Below are positions 21,909 to 35,723 of a stretch of DNA of 64,000 bases, one piece after another. The stretch is taken from positions 1,240,001 through 1,304,000 of the forward strand of contig OV121082.1 in the NCBI GenBank assembly GCA_921293015.1, read 5' to 3'. Each line of letters starts with the position of its first letter. The stretch's first letter is position 1. A model generated the notes under the pieces. The model was not told where the DNA came from, did not search any database, and saw nothing but the letters and a program-made list of their open reading frames with translations. The stretch is from Phorcus lineatus (Eukaryota; Mollusca; Gastropoda; Trochida; Trochidae). A program made the translations under genes and the position numbers.

Positions 21909-24900
21909 CTGAAAGTTAGTAAAATTAATTTGAATAAATTTAAATAAAATCAATTTAAAAATATTTTAAATTTAAGATCATTAGAATATCTAATCAATTT
22001 CAAGTAAAGATTTGTTAATTAGTAAGAAATAATAGTCCCTTCATTGTTCATCTATTGAAGCTAGTTGCCTTTAAGACGTTGAACTTTAATTGGAAAAGCT
22101 ATCAGTAAGAGAAGTCATGTCATAATACATTAATTTCTCTAATGAACAGTAAATTAAGTTTTATTACTGCTTTATTATAATCAATAGTATAGCTAAAATA
22201 ACTGTTGATTTGCTCAAACCAGTTTCTATACAGAGAGAACAAAGCAACTTTCCACTTTGTTACACTTTTCATCACAATTAATTAAGTAAATAAACAATTA
22301 CCTTTCAAAATGCATGAAAGCACAAATCATCATGTTTGTTTAAATGCAATACCATTTTTTTTTTTAAATCCATTAAAAATTGACAATTATCATACTATTT
22401 GTGACAAAGTTTATTCTATTGCCTTTAGTTGTTTGAAAAAGGACCAGAACTCTGAAGTTTCTGAGATTTTCAAGATTTTTGAAAACTAATTTGCAAAGTG
22501 ATGTATGTGATTCATCACAGCCTAAAGCCAAAAAAGGTTTCATTTCTGCATTAAACTAAAGAAACTAAGTGTCGTTCAAAATATCTACAATAGAGACTTC
22601 GTCCACACAACTCTGGTTACTAATTGCTTCTGTGCAGCCAGATCAGGCTTTCAGCTTCAACCCGTTTTCCTCGTTTCATTATATTCTAAATTAATCAACA
22701 GTGATTCAACTTTCAGTATGTTTGTGACTATGTTATTCGTATAAGTTTCAGATTTTCAATCATATTGGATACTTAAAATCTAGAAATTAGAGTAAAATTC
22801 AAATTAAACTCTGATATTAATTCTATTGAGAATAGCCTATAGAAATACCAGAACATTAAACTTGATGTCAAAGACGAACAGAATTCTAAAATATCTTATG
22901 ACTAGAAAGAATAAAAACTACAAAACACAATTTTAAATATTTTCAAATAATCAAATTCTCTTGTTTCAATTTACAACTAAATAAGTCTACTTATAATTCT
23001 AAACTAAAAATTCTTTTAAAGAATACTTGACAGATGATACAGAAACAATTGCAGTCCAAGAATATTTTTGTGATTTATGATCTGACCTCTTCTACAAGCA
23101 GAGATGTAAAGAAAACGCACTGACAAGCTTTCCAACACCGGAACCGTGTAAAGTTGTTATACATGCATGTAAGACATACAATCATTGTACACTCGACTTG
23201 TTACACGTGTTAGGGCGCTCAAAGTCAATTGATACAACGTGTACTTCCTACACCAGACCCATAACAGAGTACAACAACGTCCAACAAACTACCCAGAGCC
23301 ATCTGGCGCAGTATGTTTATATAGACCGGCTTCAGCTGCGTCTAGTGCAGGCTTCAAACGATGACCGCAGATGACAAAAGTTCCGCTGACTTAAATTTTA
23401 TTTATCTTTTCATTTGCGGGGACAATTCACCATGAGGTTGGAAGGTACAGAATGAGTGACACACGGTCTCAAGGTGATAATTGCCGCTGACTTGCGCCAT
23501 ATGTGGACTGGATATTCTACTGCTGACGGATCCTTCCATTTATACAGCCTGGTCAGACAGTTGTCCCCTCGGCAGCTTGGTCAGACCGCAAAAAGCAGAG
23601 AACCAATTTGCAATACGACAAAACCAAATGGCACCAATTTGTCTGAGAGCTATACGTGATTTCCAATGAGCCTTAAATTGAAAATAATAAGCAACTTCTT
23701 GTTGTCGATCCAAATCTGATTTGAGCAATGTGGCAGAAAAGAAAACAGGACAATAAAAGACTGCGAAGGTTTGACAATCTACGGGCAGCCTGTGCAGATT
23801 TAGGGTTACGGTTAGAATTACCAGACGAAAGCCGGCTTTTAATGGCTCCGTTAGCTCAGCCCTCTCCTCGCATTTCAGCCTATTATGTCCATATTTAAAT
23901 GTTGGCAACAACAACAGACCGAGGCTGTTAATTTGTAGCTAATAAATTGTAGCTTCTGGACCAGTTAACATCATAACTAGAATCCCGGTAGTCTGACTTT
24001 GACTCGTGGATGGACGGACTGACAGATAGATAGATGCTTGTCACAGTCTCCGGCACAATCTCGACTCGACAATACTAATCACTATACCGAGATGACGATC
24101 ACAATTCTAGCCCTTCGTGTCTGCCGTGCCCGTCACAGGACAGTCTTCCCGATAATTTCATAACGTTGTTAAATTAGTTAGGACCAATTTGCCAATCAGG
24201 CGGAGCTGCCACTTACGGAGCTACTTCTGTTTTATAGAAATTATCAAGTGTCATATAGAACAATTTTCTCCTTAACTAAATCCTGTAAAGTGCCCTTTTG
24301 CTCGGGGCCAACAGCTCAATAGAATAATAAGAAACTTTTCTTTTGTTTTAACATTTGAGTGAGATTAGGAAAACTTAAACTATAGTTTAGAGTTGCCGTT
24401 GATCGTCTTTGACAATTGAATATGTATCTCCATTTTCTGGGGAAAACCCCATGGAACTGAACTTTTAAATTTTTTGTGTTCAGTTCATGGAGTCCCTTCT
24501 TCAATAAAGTGTATACAAATAAATTTACACTTTCACAATTGTTTTGATTTTTAAAACTTTAATGTAATATTTTCAAGACTTTTTTTTCCCTAATTAGAAG
24601 ACTTGGTGAAAGAGTTTTAACATTAAAGAATACATTTGAAGGATATCATTTTTATTTGCCTACATTCTAACTTAAAATATTAGGTGAATAGTTCAGTCAA
24701 AAACAATGAAAAGAAGTTTCTTAAAGGAAGATTAGTGTCAGGATCACCGAGAGAGACAAAATATTCATCGCTTTAACTTGAATCTAATAAGTGTCTTCCC
24801 TGGACATAAAACAACTTCAAATGAACTTTTTCCCAACCTGATTCAACTTAAATCAAATTTGAAACGTTTCCTGTTCAGTTGACATTGCCAGTTGCACAAA

Positions 24901-24974
24901 CACATCCAGAACTTCTTAACAAGACTTTGACAGGTAATTCTAAGCAGAAAACTGAAAGTAAAGCCGTAACTTAC
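21909..24974 (-). other. TCF/LEF: TCF intron, 3066 bp, no feature recognised
   Basis: AT-rich, with a less AT-rich island at about 23080-24200. Open frames in the island on both strands (near 23456-23914) have no family features and no convincing splice sites. Confidence 0.8.
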
Positions 24975-25059
24975 CATTGGGAGAATTCTGGGTAAATGTG
25001 GTGTGGGAACTGTCCCGGAGGTGCAGGGTAGGTGGCGTACATCGGCGGCCGCGGTAACC
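24975..25059 (-). CDS. TCF/LEF: TCF exon: Pro/Tyr-rich central segment (LPRPP...)
   Basis: An 85-bp exon with acceptor tttgtttccag and donor CAATG|gtaagt, phase 1 to 2. With the preceding G it reads GLPRPPMYATYPAPPGQFPH and ends IYPEFSQ plus TG of a Trp codon completed by the next exon. It corresponds to the vertebrate IPRPPHPPDISPYYPLSPG..GQIPHPLGW stretch of the central Groucho-binding region. The Trp formed at the exon junction matches the conserved W of that region, which independently supports this splice. Confidence 0.93.
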
Positions 25060-25549
25060 CTGGAAACAAAAATGTTAGGTAAGGCAGCTGCTCCTCTGGC
25101 AGGTAAAGAAGAAATGTAGTTCAGAGTGAAGACCTCAAAGTTAAAATAACATCAGCATTTTGCTTGATATATGTTCAGTGGCTGTTGGTCGTAAAAAATT
25201 GACAGTCCTGCTGAGGAATTCGACCAATCACATTGTAGATTCTGTACCCAGGGCACACAATCATTGGTCGATAAGGTCGTCAAAGAGATACCGCTTTGAA
25301 GGCGAATCAAATTTAATCACAAAGCTAAGTTAGATGTCTACAGAACTTTCTTTTCGTAGAAAACAGCATCAAATTACGCCACATGAAAGTTTCAAAGATA
25401 ATTATCTCATAATAGAAGAAGGATGAAAACATTAATTCAGGCAAAGATCAGGAGGCGCACAAATTAACTGTTCAGAACCATTGTGACTTTTTACAATCAA
25501 AGACGCAAGTTACGTAAGCTTGACAGATGAGAAGAGGGGACCAGCTCAC
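25060..25549 (-). other. TCF/LEF: TCF intron, 490 bp
   Basis: Bounded by gtgagc and tttccag. It contains ttcgaccaatca at about 25219-25230, a CCAAT-box-like word repeated in the next intron near 26250. Confidence 0.85.
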
Positions 25550-25670
25550 CTGTTTTGGGGTCCGTGTGGACTGGAGGTATCCCCATATGAGCGGGCGGCG
25601 GCGACCCGAAGTCATTGTACATGACGAGACCGGGGTAGGGCGGCTGAACCATCCCGAGCTTGCTGTTTCC
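25550..25670 (-). CDS. TCF/LEF: TCF exon: central region with DPKTG motif
   Basis: A 121-bp exon with acceptor tgtgtttcag and donor ACAG|gtgagc, phase 0 to 1. It encodes 40 codons beginning GNSKLGMVQPPYPGLVMYND and ending GIPPVHTDPKTG. The end matches the strongly conserved VDPKTGIPRPP of TCF/LEF proteins; the next exon supplies LPRPP. This is the central region that binds Groucho/TLE co-repressors in the family. The first half resembles the candidate exon at 35664-35723, which suggests an alternative pair. Confidence 0.93.
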
Positions 25671-26270
25671 CTGAAACACAGAACAACCCCATCATGAATT
25701 AGCCAAGATCAAACGCAAAACTTAAATACCAGCGTGATGAATACAATGTAGATGAAAGACTTTTTGTGCACACTAAATGGCCTAAGTTGAAATAATACTG
25801 TCTAATTAATTTGTGGAGAGGAGCAATTTTTCTTTCATTTGTAAGCTGTCTGCATGCAAACTATATGGGTAATTTCTCTATGACATCACAGAGACACTGC
25901 ACAACCATCTCAACAAGATCAAACGCAGATGCCAGAGAGAGGCTCGCAACCACTGAATTGTGCTCTTTTCCGTTAGGGTTATAATCCCTAATTGACGTTG
26001 TAACTTGATTATGAGATGACTCTACGAAATTACCGTTCCAATTAAGGCGAAGCAGGGTTATGGCTTGAAATCAAAAGGTTACCTGATCACCTGGGCCTCG
26101 GTGGACTTCAAAGAACACCGCCAGCGAGCTGGTCTCTGAGCATTTAATAATCTCATTTCAAACAAAATACACATCAAGCAATCCTTTCAATATTGGCGTC
26201 ATGGACGGCCACAAGCAACGTACGGAGACCATGAGTAGCAACCTGCAGGTTCGACCAATCAGAAGACAGA

Positions 26271-26290
26271 TTATATATATATATATATAC
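26271..26290. repeat. (TA)n microsatellite
   Basis: A (TA)n run next to ttcgaccaatcagaag in the large TCF intron. Confidence 0.9.
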
Positions 26291-26446
26291 AGTCGCAGAA
26301 CGCCAACCTGCAATAGCATACTGAATCCTGCGGTACACGGTAACCAAAGGGTCAGGCAAAACGCGGTCAGTCCTGGTCAGGACTTGCTCGTCTGGACATA
26401 ATGGTCGGTTGGGATCATCAGCTATCTGAACTTGACTGTTATTTGG

Positions 26447-26457
26447 AGATCAAAGAT
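26447..26457 (-). promoter_or_regulatory. Consensus TCF binding site in the 18.5-kb intron
   Basis: AGATCAAAGAT on the plus strand reads ATCTTTGATCT on the minus strand, matching the HMG-site core CTTTGATC. A single site, about 780 bp from exon 25550-25670; autoregulation is possible but unproven. Confidence 0.3.
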
Positions 26458-27879
26458 CAGAAACCTTGATGCTTCATTTACTGCATGAAAGTAGTTGGCA
26501 GTGTCTGTAGGTAATTGTACGTTTCTCTAGGTCAGTGATACAGAAATAGAGTGTTTAGATACAAATAGTGTCCGTCCTCATTTGACTATCTCATTGGGAT
26601 CCATGACCTAATCCCATATCCTGTAGATGAGATTTAATCACTCCTTTCTCAAGACCGCATAACTGTTCTAGTATAAAAAACAGCGACATTTTTCTATGAG
26701 ATTCCCTAAATGTATAACCAGTTTATAAGGCTTTATTATGATGCTTAGGTGACGAACATTACAAAATTAGTACCTCGTGGAGAGGAGAGCTAAAGTTGAC
26801 ATTGAGGTCTCGGTTTCATCTTTTCATACTAACATAACTGCAATTCCTCTGAATCGGATCAGAAGTTATTCAGCACAATGCGTTGCAGAGATAATTTGTA
26901 AAGAAACCAATCTTTTCAACATAACTGGTAATCATTTCTCAATTCATAAAATCTGGTTAACTAACGCTATCACAACCTATTCCAAAGTTCAAAACCTCAG
27001 TCATGGTTTTGCAGAAAACGTTTAAAATGTTACAAAATTTTCTAATAAATTGAAAATCAAATTTGAAAGGAATGTAGTGTTTGATAATTAAACTATGAAC
27101 AATTAGTGACGGAGAATGCAGCCTCACTCAATCAGCAATCACGAGCACCATTTGATTTAGGCAATAAAACTTGGTTCTAAACCTCGAGGGTATTTGAGGA
27201 CACGAGAATCCGAGACTGACTTTAAGGTCTGTGTAAGAACTGGTGTACATATTTCGAGGAAAAGACCTTTTTTTAGGGGATAGATGAGAGAATGTCATTG
27301 CTACAGAAACCCCACTAGCTTTGATGTATTTTTGATATGATATGCATGAAATAGCGCTCAATAGACCTGCCCAAGAACAAGACACGCATCATTGACTTGA
27401 ATACAAGTGCAATTATGGCAAACATATGGCCTAACTAGGACCAGTAAATGTGATTTGTGATGTAACCCTAGCTCAATAGAGGCAGTGAAGGGCAGGAGAA
27501 ATCAATGTTGAAGAAGGGAGCATGCCGCTTATTCCAACAAGCAATTGTACCTCTCACATGCCCCAACTGTAATAACCATTTTAAATGCTCCCTTGCCGCC
27601 TGGCAAAAATGCTGGTCAGATGCAAATTTGTGCTTAGCTGTCCGCGGTCACGTAGATGGGCATAGACTCAAGATGCACATGCATTACCCTCTTGTCACGC
27701 ACAAAGCATGCGGAATAATATTCCTGCTACTTAAAACTGGCGGGATGCAGATTGGACAAAAACCTACCCCTTGGGAGGGATCATGAAATCTGTTTTAGTG
27801 GAGAGAGCTAATGTTTACAAAGCTAGTCTCCCAGGGGGGTTGAAAAGAGTCTTCCTAATCAATTGTATTTACACGATGC

Positions 27880-27952
27880 AGTCGGAGGGATTCAACCAGT
27901 CCCTGTAACAGCCCGGAGCTTGGAGCTATACCACCCAACCACCATGGGAGAT
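27880..27952 (-). repeat. Weak tRNA-like segment, possible SINE fragment
   Basis: The minus strand has GGTTGAATCCC, close to a pol III B box (GGTTCGAATCC), about 40 bases after tggttgggtggtatagc, a weak A-box match. There is no cloverleaf. Confidence 0.3.
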
Positions 27953-30375
27953 TTGAAACAGGGACCCCAGGCACTATGACTTCCAATAAAACCAGAGTCT
28001 GAAAACCACCGATCTGTGCATTGCGAGAAAAGCTGGTGGGGTATTTGTGCAGAAAACACTAGTATTGAGTTGCAGCTGACTCTCAAGGAGAATCAGTATT
28101 TAATAATAGCTGCTGGTCTATTACACAAACATGGCGGTGCTGTCATAATCAGGAGGACCTTTGTGGAGGGAAGGAACAGTGTGGTGGGTGGGGAGACTTG
28201 GGTAGGGCTCCTGTGTTGGGATGGAGAGAGGAATTGGGTTACATCTCGTGGTGGTGGCTGGGGGTGTGTGAGAAGGGGATGATGCAAGAAAATGGGGTAC
28301 ATCACTGTGAGGGGGGTGACAGGTTGGAGGGTCAAGTTCAATCTATGTAAAATAAATAAGACTTGATAATGAGCAATGTGAACACAGGGTGGGAAGGTAG
28401 GGTGGGGTAAGTTATGAATCTCATGCTACGGAAGACAGAGGGGTGAAAAAGCCGAGAGTTGCGACGGTGATAAGTTTGAGCATGACATGGAATGAGGATC
28501 CATACCCAACAAAGTGTCGCTATCTGGCGCCGGGATGCACAAGGACCAGTGTCGAGACACTTGAGCGTGCCATGCATCCCGTGCCTGTCAACACCTACAG
28601 GTGTGTGGTTGCCAATTAAGGTATGGGTTTAATGAATACTTTCTAGCATATTGCCACACTCCACTGCCTAACTCTGCCACATTGGACTGCTATCCTCCTC
28701 TCTCATGATGCAGCATCATCTCCAGGGCTATTTTAACATGGGCGCTTCCTTCAACCTTCACTTCAAGGTGTTGACTACATAATTCTGAACCTTCAGGAAT
28801 CTTCTGACTGACGAAATAAACATTTGTTGCTCAACTCTACTAGCACTCTCCTAGCTGAAGACTATCACAAAGTTGACAACAATCGGTAATTACAGCACTT
28901 TATCTTATCCCAAATGCCAGATATATTCTTTAGCTTTAATAAATAATTATTCACTGACTGATAGCGATGCATTTCAAACACCCTTGACTGAACACTACTG
29001 ATGGTTTTAGCTCGAATTTTTACTTTATTTCACCTACAGGCTTTTGACTGCATTCTTCACAATACAGGTTTGGGTCCTATCAGCTTCACAGCCACAGACT
29101 AACCCTGTGTACTTAACAGGGAAGCAACAGGAGACCCACAATGGCTGCACTATGCACCAGCACACCGATGCACCACCATGCATCACACTCATTTGCTATG
29201 CTAACTTCAGCCATTAAGGGGAATTCATTTTACTTTATGGCAACAATGACTATGCCTTTATGTAAAAAAAAAAAAACCCCCAAAAACCTGTATTTAGTAA
29301 AGCATGCACCACTAGGGGAAGAGATTTGCAGATACTCTTCTATTGTATTTCTAAATATCTGACATGACAAAAAAGTTATTTATTCATGTACTTTAAATCT
29401 AAAACCTCATTCAATGTTTCCCCCAGCATGTAAAAGAGTTGCCCTCCTTCTTTGGGTTGCACTCTTCCTATGCACAACAAAGTACTGTTTTGAGTGACAT
29501 TACTGAACAATGGTCAGTTACATCCTTAAACATTTGTCAATGACATCACTAAACAAAGGTAATTGACATCACTAAACAATATTCTTGAAACATATTTAGC
29601 AGTTTTCAAGTCAAAGAAGGGCCGTTCTAACAATTTCATTCACTATTTAGGTGGAAATCTAAATGCGTGACAACTAAAATGCAAAAAAAAAACCCGGAAT
29701 AGCCTAAAATGTCAAATGGTTTGCATTAAAGTACATTCCTCCCCCAAAATATTTTAGTTAAAAACACAGATTTAGATAGATTTGCCCCTCCGCCTCAGTT
29801 AGAGGAAGAGATTTACAGGGGGCATGTATGTGTTTTGATAACATTCTCTCCTCATCATCGTCATTTCAACTTCTAACATGCCTCTGAAGAAACAATGACT
29901 CCAGGTCAAAAACATCAGATATTTTATAAAATAAAATTTTCCCATTCATTGAAAGCTTAGCAGGGGTGCTTCACATGACTTCATTTACAACATGGCTGCT
30001 AATCACAATGGCAGAGGAACTAATTACACTGATTGGGGTCTTCTGTGTCACACAATATTGCTACAATACAAGCACTAGCCCACTCCCGCTCGTTCACTCT
30101 CTCTCCAACCTAACTTGTTCATAACAGCGACATACACAACCTCTCGAGGTCTCTGTGCACCCATATAAAACCATTGAAGACTGCATAACTTGTATCTCTC
30201 TATAATTTCCCATTATGGCATCACTGAGCCCCCATACACATTATTTTAAGTGCCCACGCTACAGAAGTAATGGGTATCGGTTTCCTTTCAAACTCTGTAT
30301 CAGAGGGAAATAGCCATAATGTGCAGTGAATATTCTTGCAAACGGGAACAGCTTGTTGAATATCCGCAGCCATCA

Positions 30376-30478
30376 TGTCATATAATGTGTCCCTCCATAT
30401 CATATCATATGTTCTCTCATAGCATATCATATAAAGTGTCCCTTCATAGCATATCATATAATGTGTCCCTTCATACGA
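30376..30478. repeat. Tandem repeat, about 27-bp unit, four copies
   Basis: Unit like atatcatataatgtgtccct + tcatagc; the second copy is shortened. Confidence 0.85.
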
Positions 30479-31435
30479 TTGATGTGTCTCCTTACTTACA
30501 GATTTGTCACCCATACAAACTCCTTTTTTAGTGCAGAACGAGGCGACATGTCAGTCATCTCTGAAATGTTTCTCGAAGAGGTTTTTTTCTCATGGGCTGC
30601 AACGGAATAACTGATCATACAAACTGATTATGACAGTTTTTCACCAAAATATATGGAAAGCTTGAAATATTATTTGTTATTTTTTTCTCTCTAAAATACT
30701 TAGATACTTGATTTTTTTTAAATACAATATTGTAGAAACTGATGTTTATTTTATCCTTAAAACAACCAACCATTATTTTTTTTTTTTTAAGCTAGTCCCA
30801 GTCTTAAAATCTGTGTGAAAGTGCGCACAAAATTCAGATGACAAGATATTTTACAACCTTTGCAATATGAAACAAATATCAACGCTTAAAAAAAACTGGC
30901 CACCTAATGATGAAAAGGATGTTGAATTTAAATTTTCCCTTAATTTTGATAAAAAGAAGAAGTTTTAAAATAAAATATTATGTCTTCTTAATATATAAAT
31001 GAGGAAAAGAACCAAAATGATAGAAATTTATTAATTTTATATTCAATACTTACTTATAATGGTTGAAATATTATTTTTTTTAACTGGTTTTAATTTTTAC
31101 CTTAAAGTATCTCTTTACAAAATTTATAAATACAAAACTAATATATAAATAATGCTTTAACCCAAACTCAACAAATACTTTTTCTATTAGGAAGAACAAA
31201 TAATTTAATCAACTAAAATTTCCAAACCCATGCATGTATACTACATTCTATTGCGTATTATCTCTTTTCTTCAACAAAAAAACGGTCGAAATAATTCTCA
31301 CAAACATTGAGTTAGCGTTATAATAATTATCAAAGTGAGATAAAATGTATTTTCTTATTACATTACTTACAATAAATATTTTCTAATTACATCTAATTTT
31401 TAGGAGATTAAAAGAAACTTGATGAATCATTTCTG

Positions 31436-31479
31436 ACTAATATACTGTTATGCCACTAACTAATATACTGTTATGCCAA
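31436..31479. repeat. Short tandem duplication
   Basis: ctaatatactgttatgcca occurs twice in succession, separated by ctaa-type bases. Confidence 0.85.
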
Positions 31480-34400
31480 AAATTTATACAATCTTTTAAG
31501 CAATAAATTAATTCTATGTTTGAAATGGACAACAAAAAGTTCATGAAATCATAGACGCTAAGCAGATTACTTCAGAGGAAAAAATAAATTGCTAATGAAT
31601 TTTCAATTGAAACAGAAAATGCACAATTATTTCCATTTCAGAATATATTGCTGCAAACTAAATGCTTGTTATTATTACACATGATTTTGTTCTGTTTTTC
31701 TTTAAAATCAAAACCTTTGTTTGTTTTTCCTGAAAGATAATTTTCAGTTTCAAGCTTTATAGAAATATTCATAAAACAAATTTAAATCCTTTTAGTAAAT
31801 TTTGAGTAAATGTTGTTCATGCAATAATTGAAAATATTCATATCATCGGCCAAAAAAGGTTTAAACAAAAATATAGCTTTCAGGTATGACGGTTGATGAG
31901 TTTCTTACAACAACTTGACAGGTTATACAGAAACATCAAACTAAATTCACAAATATCCATCACAAGTAATTTTTCAGTTTGGAACGATTAAATAAAGGAT
32001 TTCATATTCATCCATAATTAAAATGTTCAAATTGAAGACCAACTCATCTTCATAAAATAAAAAGGGAAGAATAAATTTTCTTTGATAATAAGTCAATAGC
32101 GCCAGGAGAAAACACATTTCCCTCACCAAAAAATCTAAATCAAAACAATAACTCAAGTAAGATAATTGGAAAGCCGTTTCCAAATTCCTAATATCAAGTT
32201 CTTAGGTGTGAAATGGAAGGTAAACTCACAATTCAAGAAAAGAAGACACAGTTTTGGAAATTGAATAAGGCAGTGATTGAGGTGGATTTTCATATCAAAA
32301 CATTTTTTAATTCCTTGAAGATATCTACTTTTTTCCTGATAATTAGAAATAAAAGATACTTAAACCCACAATAACCCTTTATTCCTGAGGAAACAATCAT
32401 TTCAGGGATTATTTCGATTTCATCAAAAAGTCTATTGAGAAATTCCTAAGAAGAAAAATCTTCCCTATGACACATAATGAGATAATTTTTCCAAATTAAA
32501 ACCTTGTCTAAACTACGACTACATAATGATAAACTGCGACAAATGACTTCAGAACATGAGGGAATTAAAGTCTCCACATAATTCAGCTGTTGTCGGCATA
32601 TTGTTGCAGTTATGGTTTATGGCGTGAATTTATGCACTTACAAATATGTCTGTTGTCAGAACATGCACGCGGCTATTAATAAAGACATTTAACATTTGTT
32701 GAGTGCAAGTAAGAAATAAACAGATGTCATAACAAACCTTGAGAATCCTTAAAATTCTGCTTTTTGATTCACCAATTTGTAACATTTCTGAATTTTTCCA
32801 TTAACATGAAATTAAGAATTTTTAGTTTTTATATTTAATTAGGAAATTGTTTTAAATTTTTATGTAAAAGAACAAATTCTTTGTATATTTCTGGGCTTGA
32901 CCAATTTTACAAATAATGCTCTGATCAAATACTATATACCTATGATTTATCACTAGATGTAGAAAGGATACAATATTTTTTTAAAAGCAAACATGAATTC
33001 AACTAAAGAATTGGTTACTTCCGATAACCCAGGTACTTACATATCACCAACCGATAACATTCAAATCAAACAAAGCATTCTTTAAATAATGTCAATTATT
33101 TTGCTAAAGTTATTAAAAAAAACTATTATCACAAAAATAATTCAAAGCTTTACTATTATCTTATATCTGTTTCTTTAAGTAGAATTCAATTACAGTTCAA
33201 ACCATTTTATTTGATACATTTCAATTTTATGAAATTAAAATGAATATTAACAAACTAATTGTAACATAATATGACTTAAAGGATGTCTTAAATCAAAAGA
33301 AACAAAACATACTAAGATTTATAATTTCTTGTTGAGCAACTGCCTTCCTGCACTTAAGAACCATTCTTCCTTTATCTGCCAAGATCCGAACTGATATATT
33401 ATTTTTGCTTTTAATTATTAGTACTTGTCTCTTGATAATTTTCTGTTAACTATCATACCATTCATCAAAACATAATATTGAGGCCATTATACACCACGCT
33501 GAACTTGATAACCTTCAGGAATGAATGAATTAACATTTCATGTTTAATAGGATACTTACGACTATATTAGAACTAATAAAGTTTTGAAATTTAGTGGATA
33601 ATTTTTTTTTAAATTAACAAATAAGTTACATGAAAGATCAGTATAAGTACAATTATCAGTTCTAAATTAAGTAAGTACATGGTAATCTTATAAAACATGT
33701 CCATCAAATTACTGTTATTCTATTATTTCATCAAATAAAGCTTTTTCAATAAATGTGTTTGGTGTAAAATCTTTTACTCAAAAGGAACTTACATTGTATT
33801 ATCTATTAAATGAAACTTTTTCTTTCAATGAAATGTGTTTGATGCAATATCATTTACTCCAATCCTTTTGATTGTACTATTGCTTATTTTAACACATAGT
33901 TTGTGTGTATAAACTAACACATTCTACAATTTGTTTAACGTGAGAAAGTGATTTTATGACAAACAGAGAGTGGGGAAACAGCAACAATCAAGCCTGTGGA
34001 ACACATGGTGCGGAGCGGAATACACAGTCTGATCTGACTTATCCTGTATGCTTTAACAGTGTTACGTTCAACAAATAAACTTTGAAAGGCTTCAGACAAG
34101 ATGATTATTTTAATGTCTATGGGTGTATATCGTCAGTGCATCCTCAAAGGGAGGCAGTTCGGTGGACCCAGGTGCCCAGCCACATACTTCCACACCACTC
34201 AAGGCAATTTTAACTTGCTTACAATGGCCATTTGACTGCCTGGAATTAATATCACAAAGATTTACTGAAAACAGCCGCCTCAAGTTGTGGAGTTTTTGTT
34301 TGGTTACACGATCATTAATCACTCCCGCAATGGATATTGATGTTTCGTGTCAAGTTTACAGAGCATGACAAAAATGAAAATTTCGCTGGCACTTGGGCTG

Positions 34401-35663
34401 GTCCAGTGTAGGGTGGACAGGCTTCATTCCTACCGCTTGGCAGGGCATTACAAGGTCTAATCTAGCTACCTCATCTCGCCTAGTCGTAAAGGAGTTTAGT
34501 TTTACACCATTTAACAGTTAGAAGTGTTTAGGAATGTTACCAGGCTGTGAAACAGTCCTACGGAACCCTACAGGAATGCACCTCACCCCTACAAAACATG
34601 CCAATTTGGACTGGCCCATTGTGACACACGTCCATCAAAGCAAATGACTGTAAGGCCACATTTGGGATATCTCTTTAAATATGAACTGCACTCGAATTTA
34701 CCGGCCAATTTTGTTTGTTAAAGTGAAGTTGGACCACTAAATATGTTATACTGTATCCAAAAAGCTTTTGTAGAGGAAAAAGCAGTCGGAATTCACCCAT
34801 TCTATCCACTCGGAGAAAGAAATTTCCCCGAATGGGCCTCAGCTGACATGTAACCATGGGTGGCCTCAATGCTAATTCACTTCCTGGGGCCCTCTTTGGG
34901 TTTCAAACATTTTCAATTGCCATTTTAACATTAGATAAATTCAGATTGGAATTAATTCCACACTACATATGCCTCAAAATTAACTCGGAAATTTATGGTA
35001 TAGATTTGAACTTTGATTGAATTGTATTTAATCTTGTTGATATACACAACCCAAACGCTCCCTCATCTGTCACTTCCACTGCCCTATCTTCATCCCATAA
35101 TCAGGAGAAAAAATTCCTTTGCTTAAACCCTCATCTTCTTTCTAAAATAAAATATAAAATTTTAACCTAACATATATCTTTATCAAAAAGATATAATGAA
35201 ATCAATTTAATAAATAATGACCATAATTCAAGAACAACTACTCCTGTCTCACCATTTCTCCATGAATGAATGGAATCTGAGTAACAGTACTTTCACAGGA
35301 ATGACATCGAAATACATATTTTTGCTCAACGAAATCAACTGACAACAAAATTCATCATCCATTAATACATGACTCTGAATTTCATGTAAGTAAAGATGAG
35401 GGATAATTCACATGAAGCATGTAAAATATTGATCAATGGATAATCATTTGATGCAACAGCAATAGCAATGATTAATAGCACCCATTTACTAGTGTCCAGT
35501 CCTTAAAGGTAGATGACAACATCGTTAACACCCTGTATCATCAATATCAGATACTATCAATCTATGACAACACATCAAAGACTGTTTTTATCACAGGATT
35601 TCTTCACAACATCCACCATTTTCAACGCAATTTTTTACAGAAAATACAATTTGGAACGCTTAC

Positions 35664-35723
35664 CAAATCGAGAATACATCCGAGGGTACATGAGTCCGGG
35701 AGGAGGCAACACAACGGTGGCAT
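35664..35723 (-). CDS. Candidate alternative cassette exon of the TCF gene
   Basis: A 60-bp open segment lies between a pyrimidine-rich acceptor (cctcttcctgacaag) and a consensus donor (cgatttg|gtaagc). Read in phase 1 it gives ATVVLPPPGLMYPRMYSRFG. The core VxLPPPGLMY resembles MVQPPYPGLVMY of the exon at 25550-25670. It leaves in phase 1, so it would join exon 25059 (G + GG), bypassing 25670. Phase 1 entry does not fit exon 44220, which ends in phase 0, so an unseen upstream exon or another donor would be needed. Two other readings exist. Entered in phase 0, the same 60 bp are open and keep frame into 25670, but encode a Cys/Leu-rich, unlikely peptide. An acceptor at 35788 gives a 124-bp exon starting with alanine codons. 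Coding status is plausible, not proven. Confidence 0.4.
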
